Origin: Streptomyces griseocarneus
Lineage (GTDB): Bacteria > Actinomycetota > Actinomycetes > Streptomycetales > Streptomycetaceae
Direction: 5' to 3'
Assembly: GCA_003674045.1 (NCBI GenBank)
Contig: PENC01000025.1
Location: forward strand, 59,131-123,130
DNA length: 64,000 nt
The position numbers were made by a program, and so were the translations under genes. This document shows positions 8,638-15,506 of this stretch, one piece after another (positions within the stretch are counted from its first letter, which is position 1; each line of letters opens with the position of its first letter). The notes under the pieces were generated by a model that ran no database searches, was not told where the DNA came from, and saw nothing but the letters and a program-made list of their open reading frames with translations.

Positions 8638-10359
8638 TCAGAAGAGGAAGTAGCGCTGGGCCATCGGCAGTTCCGCCACCGGCTGTGGATCGACGGCTTC
8701 GCCGTCGATGGTGACGGTGAACGTGTCGGGGTCGACCTCGACACGCGGCCGGGCGTCGTTGTTGCGCATGTCCGCCTTGGTCACGCCGCGCGTGCTGCGT
8801 ATCGGCACGAAGCGCTTGCCGAGCCCCAGCCGCTCGGGCAGGCCGTCGTCGAGGGCCCACTGGGTGACAAAGTTGAGGGAGTTGGCGGCGGGGGCGCGCC
8901 CCACGGCTCCGAACATGGGGCGGGGCAGGATCGGCTGCGGCGTGGGGATGGACGCGTTGGCGTCGCCCATCTGCGCGTACGCTATCTGGCCGCCCTTGAT
9001 GACGAGCAGCGGCTTGACGCCGAAGAACGCCGGTTCCCACAGCACGAGGTCGGCGAGCTTGCCGGACTCGACGGAGCCGATCTCGTGGTCGAGGCCCTGC
9101 GCGACGGCCGGGTTGATGGTGTACTTCGCGACGTAGCGCCTGGCCCGCCGGTTGTCGGCGGCCCCGTCCCCCGGCAGGGCGCCGCGCCGTCTCTTCATCA
9201 CGTGCGCCGTCTGCCAGGTGCGCAGCACGACCTCGCCGACGCGGCCCATCGCCTGGGAGTCCGAGGAGATGATCGAGATCGCGCCGAGGTCGTGCAGGAC
9301 GTCCTCGGCGGCGATGGTGCTGGGGCGGATGCGGGACTCGGCGAAGGCGAGGTCCTCGGGCACCGCGGGGTTGAGGTGGTGACAGACCATCAGCATGTCG
9401 AGGTGCTCGTCGACGGTGTTGACGGTGTGCGGGCGGGTGGGGTTGGTGGAGCTGGGGAGGACGTTGGCCTCGGAGACGACGGTGATGATGTCGGGCGCGT
9501 GCCCGCCGCCCGCGCCCTCGGTGTGGTACGCGTGGATGGAACGCCCGGCGATGGCGGCGAGGGTGTCGCCGACGAACCCGGCCTCGTTGAGGGTGTCGGT
9601 GTGGATGGCGAGCTGGGCGCCGCTCTCCTCGCAGACGTTCAGGCAGGCGTCGATCACGGCGGGGGTGGCCCCCCAGTCCTCATGGATCTTGAAGCCCAGC
9701 GCACCGGCGCGCAGCTGGGCACGCATGGCGTCGTAGGAGACGGTGTTGCCCTTGCCGAGGAGGCCGATGTTCAGGGGGTAGCCCTCCATCGACTCGAACA
9801 TCCGGGCAAGGTGCCAGGAGCCGGGGGTGATGGTGGTGGCCTTGGTGCCCTCGGCGGGGCCCGTGCCGCCGCCGACGAGGGTGGTGATGCCGGAGGCGAG
9901 CGCCTCGTCCGCGAGCTGCGGGCAGATGAAGTGGACGTGGGCGTCGATGGCCCCGGCGGTGAGGATCCTGCCGTTGCCCGCGATGATCTCGGTCTCGGGA
10001 CCGATGACCAGGTCGGGGTGGACCCCGTCCATGGTGTCGGGGTTGCCCGCCTTGCCGATGCCGGTGATCCGGCCGTCGCGGATGCCGATGTCCGCCTTGA
10101 CGATGCCCCAGTGGTCGAGGACGACGGCACCGGTGATGACGGTGTCGGGGGCGCCCTCGGCCCGGGTGACGCGGGACTGGCCCATGGATTCGCGGATGAC
10201 CTTGCCGCCGCCGAAGACGGCCTCGTCACCGGCGTGGCCGGGGCCGCCGCTGCGGTCCTCCTCGATCTCGATCAGGAGGTCGGTGTCGGCGAGGCGGATG
10301 CGGTCGCCCGCCGTGGGGCCGAACAGCTCGGCGTACGCGGTGCGGTCGAGCTCAGTCAT
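8638..10359 (-). CDS. ureC: urease alpha subunit
   Basis: The 573-residue catalytic subunit, hydrolysing urea to ammonia and carbamate with a di-nickel centre in the cytosol. Visible active-site parts are the nickel ligands in DAHVHFI, the carbamylated lysine in GFKIHEDWG, the flap histidine in MVCHHLN and the Asp ligand in ISSDSQAMG. Length is standard. The start at 10359 (MTELDRTAYAELFGPTAGDRIRLADTDL) fits the family and overlaps the end of ureB by eight bases. It lies in the order ureA-B-C-F-G-D on the minus strand. Confidence 0.98.
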   Translation of the reverse strand: MTELDRTAYAELFGPTAGDRIRLADTDLLIEIEEDRSGGPGHAGDEAVFGGGKVIRESMGQSRVTRAEGAPDTVITGAVVLDHWGIVKADIGIRDGRITGIGKAGNPDTMDGVHPDLVIGPETEIIAGNGRILTAGAIDAHVHFICPQLADEALASGITTLVGGGTGPAEGTKATTITPGSWHLARMFESMEGYPLNIGLLGKGNTVSYDAMRAQLRAGALGFKIHEDWGATPAVIDACLNVCEESGAQLAIHTDTLNEAGFVGDTLAAIAGRSIHAYHTEGAGGGHAPDIITVVSEANVLPSSTNPTRPHTVNTVDEHLDMLMVCHHLNPAVPEDLAFAESRIRPSTIAAEDVLHDLGAISIISSDSQAMGRVGEVVLRTWQTAHVMKRRRGALPGDGAADNRRARRYVAKYTINPAVAQGLDHEIGSVESGKLADLVLWEPAFFGVKPLLVIKGGQIAYAQMGDANASIPTPQPILPRPMFGAVGRAPAANSLNFVTQWALDDGLPERLGLGKRFVPIRSTRGVTKADMRNNDARPRVEVDPDTFTVTIDGEAVDPQPVAELPMAQRYFLF

Positions 10360-10663
10360 CGAGCGGGCCTCCGCACTCGCCGCGCAGGCCCTCGACGACG
10401 CGCTTGCCGCCGATCGGCACCAGGGATACCTCGACGGGGAGGCCGGGCTCGAAGCGCACGGCGGTGCCGGCGGCGATGTCGAGCCGCTTGCCGCGCGCCG
10501 CGGCACGGTCGAAGTCGAGAGCCGGGTTGGCCTCGGCGAAGTGGTAGTGGGAGCCGACCTGGACGGGCCGGTCGGCGGCGTTGAGCACGGTGAGCCGGGT
10601 GCGGTGGAGACCCTGGTTGAGGGCCACGGGCGCGTCGGCGAGGAGGATCTCTCCGGGAATCAT
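10352..10663 (-). CDS. ureB: urease beta subunit
   Basis: A 103-residue structural subunit of urease (MIPGEILLADAPVALNQG ... VQVGSHYHFAEANPALDFDR). The GSHYHF segment is diagnostic. It is separate from ureA and ureC, as in most bacteria, and overlaps ureC by eight bases. Confidence 0.97.
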   Translation of the reverse strand: MIPGEILLADAPVALNQGLHRTRLTVLNAADRPVQVGSHYHFAEANPALDFDRAAARGKRLDIAAGTAVRFEPGLPVEVSLVPIGGKRVVEGLRGECGGPLDD

Positions 10664-10680
10664 GGTGTTCTGTCCCCCCG

Positions 10681-10983
10681 TCAGCCGATGGGTCCGTGGA
10701 CGGTGACGAGCTTGGTGCCGTCCGGGAAGGTGGCCTCGACCTGCACCTCGCGGAGCATCTCGGGGATGCCCTCCATGACCTCGGCGCGGGTGAGCACCGT
10801 GCGCCCGGAGGACATCAGCTCGGCCACGGTCCGGCCGTCGCGGGCGCCCTCGAGAATGTGCACGGTGATGAGGGCCACCGCCTCCGGATGGTTGAGCAGC
10901 ACGCCTCGGGCCCGGCGCTTCTCCGCGACATCGGCGGCCACATGGATCAGCAGGCGTTCCTGCTCATGCGGGGTTAGTTGCAT
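10681..10983 (-). CDS. ureA: urease gamma subunit
   Basis: A 100-residue subunit (MQLTPHEQERLLIHVAADVAEKR ... LNHPEAVALIT), full length for UreA. First gene of the urease operon, with ureB 17 bases downstream. The 270 bases upstream hold the operon promoter and a GlnR-like box, so nitrogen control is likely. Confidence 0.97.
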   Translation of the reverse strand: MQLTPHEQERLLIHVAADVAEKRRARGVLLNHPEAVALITVHILEGARDGRTVAELMSSGRTVLTRAEVMEGIPEMLREVQVEATFPDGTKLVTVHGPIG

Positions 10984-11107
10984 GCGTCCACCTCACTGAC
11001 GAACCAGGCCCCATAACCGAACCCATCGGGGGCACACAAGAGTTCTACACACTCTTGACCTGGGGTTCTTCAGGAGAGGGGCAGGGATTGCAGATTACGG
11101 CGGAAGC

Positions 11108-11123
11108 TTTTCCAACGCGTTAA
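11108..11123 (-). promoter_or_regulatory. GlnR-like box upstream of ureA
   Basis: On the minus strand this reads TTAAC-GCGTTG-GAAAA, fitting the actinomycete GlnR half-site pair gTnAC-n6-GaAAC with the correct six-base spacing. It lies about 125 bases before the ureA start. From established work ureA belongs to the S. coelicolor GlnR regulon. A second a/b site pair is not clear. Confidence 0.5.
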
Positions 11124-11257
11124 CTCACCCTTTGCGCATCCATGGCCAGCGGTGACGGTGAGCACCCGGCTGACGCCGGCTCAGGCCCGCGCCGCCGTCG
11201 GCTCAGGCGCCCGCGCCGACGACAGGCAGGCACGCGACCGATGCCCGAGTCGGGCCT

Positions 11258-11557
11258 TCAGGACGGCTGCTCCGGATTCCGGTGCCGCGCCGCGATGCCG
11301 AAGCGCCGCTGTTCGCCCGCGGCGGACGGCAGCGGGCGGACCGTCGAGACGGTGCTGATCACCTGCTCCTCCACGGCCTCCGCGGCCTCCGCACCGGCCA
11401 TCTCCTCTTCGAGTCTTTGCAGGTCGGCGGCCGACACCAGGGCCACGAGCGGCTTCCCGTGGCGTGTGACGACCACCCGCTCGCCGCCGTAGACGACCCG
11501 GTTGATCAGGTCCGCGAGCTCGGCTCGGGCTTGCGTCACAGGAATTTCGTAGGCCAT
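11258..11557 (-). CDS. Phd/YefM-family antitoxin (orphan)
   Basis: A 99-residue type II antitoxin. The N-terminal DNA-binding and dimerisation domain is typical of YefM/Phd (MAYEIPVTQARAELADLINRVVYGGERVVVTRHGKPLVALVSAADLQRLEE). The C-terminal half, which normally wraps around the toxin, is Ala/Glu-rich followed by a basic tail. No RelE/YoeB/Doc toxin gene lies next to it; the neighbours are ureA and clpP. So it is either a solitary regulator, or it has lost its toxin. A TGTACA-containing inverted repeat sits at its promoter. Confidence 0.85.
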   Translation of the reverse strand: MAYEIPVTQARAELADLINRVVYGGERVVVTRHGKPLVALVSAADLQRLEEEMAGAEAAEAVEEQVISTVSTVRPLPSAAGEQRRFGIAARHRNPEQPS

Positions 11558-11574
11558 GCTCCCATTCTAACCGG

Positions 11575-11591
11575 ATGTACGTCCTGTACAT
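11575..11591. promoter_or_regulatory. TGTACA inverted repeat, probable antitoxin operator
   Basis: ATGTAC-gtcct-GTACAT, a perfect inverted repeat 18 bases before the antitoxin start. TGTACA is the known core recognised by YefM. On the minus strand TAGAAT follows at about -10 distance, so binding here would block the antitoxin promoter. It is also 68 bases from the clpP start on the other strand. Confidence 0.6.
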
Positions 11592-11658
11592 TTTTTACAG
11601 AGGTGCCACCCAGAGGCGCCAACCCTGAGACGAAGACCGAGATGAAGGAGGCGCGGCG

Positions 11659-12297
11659 ATGACCCGACCCACCGCCCGTCACGTCCTGCCGGAGTTCACC
11701 GAGCGTGAGGGCTCGGTGACCCGCACCATGGATCCGTACTCCAAGCTGCTGTCCGAGCGCATCGTCTTCCTCGGCACACCGGTCGACGATGTCTGCGCGA
11801 ACGACGTGATCGCGCAGCTGGTGCACCTCGAGCACGCGAGCCCGGACCAGGACGTGTCGCTCTACATCAACTCGCCGGGCGGCTCGACGACCGCCATGTC
11901 CGCGATCTACGACACGATGCGCTTCATCACCTGCGACGTGGAGACGGTCTGCCTGGGGCAGGCCGGCTCGTCCGCCGCCGTGCTGCTGGCGGCGGGCACC
12001 CCGGGCAAGCGGCTCGCGCTGCCGAACGCCCGGGTCGTCGTCCACCAGCCGTCGCTCGACGGGACCGCCGAGGGGCAGGTGGCGGATTTGGCGATCCAGG
12101 CCACGGAACTGCTGCGCACACGGGACACTCTTGTGGAGATGCTGGTCCGGCACACCGGGCAGAGCGCCGAACGGATCCGCCGCGACATCGAGCGCGACAA
12201 GGTCTTCGACGCCGAGGGTGCGCTGGCCTACGGGCTGATCGACCAGGTCACCGAGAGCCGCAAGCTGCGGGGCACGCCGCGCCCCGGGGCCCGGTGA
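11659..12297 (+). CDS. clpP: ATP-dependent Clp protease proteolytic subunit paralogue
   Basis: A 212-residue ClpP-type serine protease subunit. The catalytic triad is present: Ser104 in GQAGSSAAVLLAAG, His129 in ARVVVHQPSL, and Asp in IERDKVFDAEGALAYGLID. The Ser motif differs from the canonical ASMGA (GSSAA here). This points to a divergent actinobacterial paralogue (clpP3/clpP4/clpP5 type) rather than the main ClpP1/P2. GGAGG precedes the ATG. The stop overlaps the start of the next small gene (GTGA). It probably forms mixed tetradecamers used with Clp ATPases under special conditions. Confidence 0.92.
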   Translation: MTRPTARHVLPEFTEREGSVTRTMDPYSKLLSERIVFLGTPVDDVCANDVIAQLVHLEHASPDQDVSLYINSPGGSTTAMSAIYDTMRFITCDVETVCLGQAGSSAAVLLAAGTPGKRLALPNARVVVHQPSLDGTAEGQVADLAIQATELLRTRDTLVEMLVRHTGQSAERIRRDIERDKVFDAEGALAYGLIDQVTESRKLRGTPRPGAR

Positions 12298-12641
12298 CCG
12301 CCATGTGGCCTCCGCAGCCGCCGCCCCTGCCCGCCCTGACCCGGGCCGAGGGCGAAGTGATCGACTGCTATCTGCACGTACTGGATCTCCTGGGCCGGAT
12401 CAACCCGGCCCGGCCGCACGACACGTACGGCGCGCTACGGGCGGCGCAGACCTTGGTCGTCGCCGCGACGGGGCTACGGGACGCCCTCGCAGTGATGTTC
12501 GAGCGGGGCGAGCGGGAGTTGCACGGGGGCACCCTGACGCAAGCGATGCTGATCCTCGACGGGGAGCGGCGGGCGCACCGGGTCACTCTCCCGCTCACGC
12601 TCCCGCCCGCGCCCAGGAATTCGGGGTCGGCGGGCGGATAA
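12294..12641 (+). CDS. hypothetical protein coupled to clpP, 115 aa
   Basis: An unrecognised small protein, Pro-rich at both ends with a central helical part (AEGEVIDCYLHVLDLLGRI ... AAQTLVVAATGLRDALAVMFERGER). The GTG start at 12294 overlaps the clpP stop by four bases, so it is translated together with ClpP. No signal peptide or membrane segment. It may be an adaptor or modulator of this ClpP paralogue, a guess from position only. Confidence 0.6.
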   Translation: MTAMWPPQPPPLPALTRAEGEVIDCYLHVLDLLGRINPARPHDTYGALRAAQTLVVAATGLRDALAVMFERGERELHGGTLTQAMLILDGERRAHRVTLPLTLPPAPRNSGSAGG

Positions 12642-12930
12642 ACACCGCTCCCCCCGTCGCCGGACGGAGTCGTAGACGGCGCGCGGTGATCGATTTCAAC
12701 CGGATACGCACGCCGCGCCCAAACCTCCCCTCCGGGCCGCAGGCCAGCGGCTCGTCAGGGCCCTGCCGAACCGGGCAATTCCCATCGTGTCCAGCGGAAT
12801 TACCCAGAAGTGATCAGCCTCACATACCCCTGGTTCCGCTCGGAATCCGTACCGGCGCTGCGCCAAGATCCCGGTCGACGACAAGACCCCGCCACCCAGG
12901 CGGGGCGGTCCGGGCGGACGCCGAACCCCA
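12642..12930. other. intergenic region and probable promoter before riboswitch
   Basis: About 290 bases between the clpP-linked gene and the riboswitch, without coding signal. CCCCGCCacccaGGCGGGG (12889-12907) is a stem-loop that could be a terminator for the clpP operon. The promoter for the NlpC/P60 transcript should lie in the rest. Confidence 0.4.
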
Positions 12931-13092
12931 CCGCCGTCCGGATGTCGGGTCGAGGGAATGCACCGGTGGGGATGGAGGACCCGAGCACGGTGGGACGACC
13001 AGAGTAGTGCGGTCGGCCCTTGGGGTGAAGCCGCTTGCGCGGCCGGGCATTCTTCGCCTGCCCGAACCCGACAGGTCATCCTTCACAGGCGG
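12931..13092 (+). ncRNA. cyclic-di-AMP riboswitch (ydaO/yuaA class)
   Basis: Conserved ydaO blocks occur in order: GGAGGACCCGAGC, then TTGGGGTGAAGCCG, then a variable hairpin, then CCCGAACCCGACAGGTCATCC, closed by CCGCC (12931-12935) pairing with GGCGG (13088-13092). It ends 18 bases before the start of an NlpC/P60 hydrolase gene. This is the established context for this class in actinomycetes, where c-di-AMP controls cell-wall hydrolases. Boundaries are by eye. Confidence 0.85.
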
Positions 13093-13110
13093 CTGACGAA
13101 GGGTTGACAC

Positions 13111-13581
13111 ATGGGCGCGCACAAACGTCCGTCGATGATGTCCAGGGCCGGAGCCGCCTCGGCCCTCACGCTCGCCGCCGTCGGCGCCACGGTGCTGATG
13201 CCGGGCGGCGCACAGGGAGCGGAGGCCTCCACCGTCGCCACCAACGCGCTGCGCATCGCCGCCTCGAAGGCCGGCTCCCCCTATCAGTGGGGCGCCACCG
13301 GACCGTACCGCTTCGACTGCTCGGGCCTGACGCTCTACTCCTTCAAGCGGGTGGGCAAGTCCCTGCCGCGCACCGCCGAGGAACAGTACAACTCGACCAC
13401 CCACATCTCCCGCTCCGCACGGGAACGAGGTGATCTCGTGTTCTTCGTCTCCGGCCGGGGCGTCTACCACGTGGGCATATACGCCGGGGACGGCAAGATC
13501 TGGCACGCGCCCAAGACCGGCGCCGTCGTCCGCCTGGAGCGGATCTGGAGCAACAGCGTCCTGTACGGCCGGGTGGACTGA
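13111..13581 (+). CDS. secreted NlpC/P60 cell-wall endopeptidase
   Basis: A 156-residue exported peptidoglycan hydrolase cutting within stem peptides. A signal peptide covers roughly residues 1-37 (HKRPSMMSRAGAAS, hydrophobic core, AQGAEA). One NlpC/P60 domain follows, with catalytic Cys in FDCSGLTLYSF, His in VYHVGIYAG and a third polar residue in IWHAPKTG. No extra cell-wall binding domain, so this is a minimal enzyme. It is preceded directly by a c-di-AMP riboswitch, so its synthesis is tied to osmotic and growth-state signalling. A long hairpin terminator follows. Confidence 0.94.
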   Translation: MGAHKRPSMMSRAGAASALTLAAVGATVLMPGGAQGAEASTVATNALRIAASKAGSPYQWGATGPYRFDCSGLTLYSFKRVGKSLPRTAEEQYNSTTHISRSARERGDLVFFVSGRGVYHVGIYAGDGKIWHAPKTGAVVRLERIWSNSVLYGRVD

Positions 13582-13597
13582 CCCTCCGGTCCGGCAG

Positions 13598-13633
13598 GGG
13601 CCGGGCACCCGCACCGCGGGCGGGGCCCGGCCC
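13598..13633. terminator. bidirectional hairpin between NlpC/P60 gene and ATP-binding gene
   Basis: GGGCCGGGC (13598-13606) pairs with GCCCGGCCC (13625-13633), and an inner CCCGC-acc-GCGGG stem lies within. It sits between the ends of two convergent genes. Confidence 0.7.
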
Positions 13634-13638
13634 GCGCC

Positions 13639-14079
13639 TCAGCGCTCGACGCTCAGGGCGGGCACATGCCAGGGCAGCGAGATCCAGACCGTCTTGCCGC
13701 CCTCCGAGGTGGGGGTGAAGAAGAGCCTCCCGCCGCGCTCCGCCGCCAGGCAGCGGACGATGACCATGCCCCGCCCGTTGTCCTGCTGCACCGCGGCGGG
13801 CAGCCGCCGGGGAAAGCGCGGGTGGCTGTCCGTGACCCCGATCCGCAACTGCCGGTCGCGGTCCAGCAGCAGTTCGACGGTGAAGGTGGGCGACTGGCCG
13901 CGGGTGTGCTGCACGGCGTTGGTGGCGAGCTCGGAGATGATCAGCCGTACCGTTTCAGCAAGTCCCGTGCCGCCCGGCAGCCCCCAGTCCGCGAGCACAC
14001 CGGCCACATAGCGGCGTGCCGTGGAGACCGAGGCGGGGGCGCTCGGCAGGGTGACGGTGGCTTCTTGGTGATCTGCCAT
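13639..14079 (-). CDS. ATP-binding protein, anti-sigma-factor/HATPase_c type
   Basis: A 146-residue stand-alone histidine-kinase-like ATPase domain (RsbW/SpoIIAB type). The N-box is SELATNAVQHT, the G1 Asp is in GVTDSHPRFP and the G2 box is GRGMVIVRCLA. The ATG at 14079 begins the conserved part; a longer frame to 14301 lacks support. Such proteins bind sigma factors or anti-anti-sigma partners. In Streptomyces they often accompany XRE-DUF5753 and DUF397 genes, as here, in WhiJ-like loci affecting development. It is divergent from the XRE gene, with an AT-rich palindrome between them. Confidence 0.85.
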   Translation of the reverse strand: MADHQEATVTLPSAPASVSTARRYVAGVLADWGLPGGTGLAETVRLIISELATNAVQHTRGQSPTFTVELLLDRDRQLRIGVTDSHPRFPRRLPAAVQQDNGRGMVIVRCLAAERGGRLFFTPTSEGGKTVWISLPWHVPALSVER

Positions 14080-14204
14080 GACGCTGTCCCTTTCCCGCCG
14101 AGACCGGACCGCGGGCGCAATGCATCCCGAAGTCGAGAGCGCTCTCGGGCGGCTCTTCGCGACAGCCTGCCACTGAAAAGGGCCGTGTTGCGTGCGTTCC
14201 CCCG

Positions 14205-14220
14205 AGATATGCATATATCT
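14205..14220. promoter_or_regulatory. AT-rich palindrome in the ATP-binding/XRE divergon
   Basis: AGATAT-GCAT-ATATCT, a perfect 16-base inverted repeat, strikingly AT-rich for this genome, between the divergent starts at 14079 and 14325. Likely operator of the XRE-DUF5753 regulator. Confidence 0.5.
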
Positions 14221-14324
14221 GTCGCTCGAAGCGGTGAACTCTACGACGGAAGACCGGATTTGGACGGCACACTGTCCATCGTCGAGAAACACCCTGCCCA
14301 CCGCACGCGAGAGACGGACCAGCC

Positions 14325-15194
14325 ATGCGATACGGACCCGCGGTACGCCGCCGCAAACTCGGCGGGGAACTGCGCCGCCAGCGCGAACTGGCGGGAATGA
14401 CGAGTCTGGAGGCAGCGCGCGCGGTGGGCTGGCACCAGTCGAAGGTCAGCCGGATCGAGACGGGCAGCAGCGGGGTGCGGTCCTCGGACGTGGCGCTGCT
14501 GCTGGACGCCTACGGGGTGACGGACCCGGAGCTGCGGGCCCTGCTGGGGGCGCTGTGCGGGTCGGGCAGCACCGACGGGGAGGGCGCCCGCCGGGGCTGG
14601 TGGTACGCCTACCGCAATCTGCTCCCCGCCGCCTACCTGGACTTCATCAGCCTGGAGTCGGAGGCCTCGCGGTTACGCACCCTGGAGACCACCGTGGTGC
14701 CGGGGCTGCTCCAGACCCCGGCCTACGCCCGCGCCGTGACACGGGCCGCGCTCAACGACCCGCCGCCGGAGCAGGTGGAGAAGCTGGTGCGGGTGCGCAT
14801 GGCGCGGCAGTCGGTGCTCCGCGGCGACCGGCCGCTGGAGCTGTGCGCCGTGCTGGACGAGGCGGTGCTGCGGCATCAGGTCGGCGGTCCCGAGGTCATG
14901 GCCGGACAGTTGCGGCACCTGGTGGAAACGGGTTCCCTGCGCCATGTGCGCCTGCATGTACTGCCGTTCTCCAGCAGCGGTCATATTGGCATCACGGGGC
15001 CTTTTGTTATCTTCTCTTTTCCGCGCATCGCTGATCTGGACGTGGTTGTTCTCGACCATTTGACGAGTAGCCTCTACTTGGAGCGCAAAGAAGACCTCCT
15101 GGCGTACAGCGCGGCATTCACCGCGCTCCGGGCGCACGCCCTCTCGCACGAGAAGTCGCTGGAATTCATCGCCAGGGTCAATGACGGCGCGTAA
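14325..15194 (+). CDS. XRE-DUF5753 regulator (WhiJ-like), TTA codon
   Basis: A 289-residue DNA-binding protein. The helix-turn-helix is at residues 12-68 (LGGELRRQRELAGMTSLEAARAVGWHQSKVSRIETG). A DUF5753 (Scr1-like) C-terminal domain follows (LRTLETTVVPGLLQTPAYARAV ... RQSVLRGDRPLELCAVLDEAVLRHQVGGPEVM). Leu117 is encoded by TTA (14673-14675), so translation should depend on the bldA tRNA and be restricted to late growth. The next gene, ten bases on, is a DUF397 partner. The trio with the upstream ATP-binding protein matches WhiJ-like developmental modules. Confidence 0.92.
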   Translation: MRYGPAVRRRKLGGELRRQRELAGMTSLEAARAVGWHQSKVSRIETGSSGVRSSDVALLLDAYGVTDPELRALLGALCGSGSTDGEGARRGWWYAYRNLLPAAYLDFISLESEASRLRTLETTVVPGLLQTPAYARAVTRAALNDPPPEQVEKLVRVRMARQSVLRGDRPLELCAVLDEAVLRHQVGGPEVMAGQLRHLVETGSLRHVRLHVLPFSSSGHIGITGPFVIFSFPRIADLDVVVLDHLTSSLYLERKEDLLAYSAAFTALRAHALSHEKSLEFIARVNDGA

Positions 15195-15203
15195 GGAGGC
15201 ACC

Positions 15204-15500
15204 ATGTCCGCAATGCCTCGGTACGTTCCCTCCCTGTCCCCCCTCATCCCCCTGTACTCGTTCGCCCCGGCGCTCTCCTCGGCACGCTGCGGCGCGGTGT
15301 GGCGCCGCAGCAGCTACAGCACCGGGATGAACAACTGTGTCGAGACGGTCGTCCCGGCTCCCGGGCCGCTGACCGTACGCGACTCGAAGAACAGGGCCGC
15401 CCTCGCCCTGTCGTTCCCCTCCGCCACCTGGACCTTCTTCGTCGGAAAGCTGTACGGCGGCTCCTCCGGCCCCCTCGGGCGCTCCTCCCCCGGGGACTGA
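15204..15500 (+). CDS. DUF397 small partner protein
   Basis: A 98-residue protein with the DUF397 pattern (WRRSSYSTGMNNCVETVV ... VRDSKNR ... LSFPSATWTFFV) in residues 34-83. DUF397 proteins are paired with XRE-DUF5753 regulators and are thought to bind and antagonise them. Ribosome site AAGGAGG lies just upstream. The N-terminal 33 residues are an unusual Pro/Ser/Leu-rich extension. Confidence 0.88.
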   Translation: MSAMPRYVPSLSPLIPLYSFAPALSSARCGAVWRRSSYSTGMNNCVETVVPAPGPLTVRDSKNRAALALSFPSATWTFFVGKLYGGSSGPLGRSSPGD

Positions 15501-15506
15501 GCGCGC

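Noticed and set aside
8254..10584. 776-codon open frame opposite ureF/ureC/ureB
   Set aside because: The minus-strand urease genes are certain and fully overlap it; composition is low-complexity.
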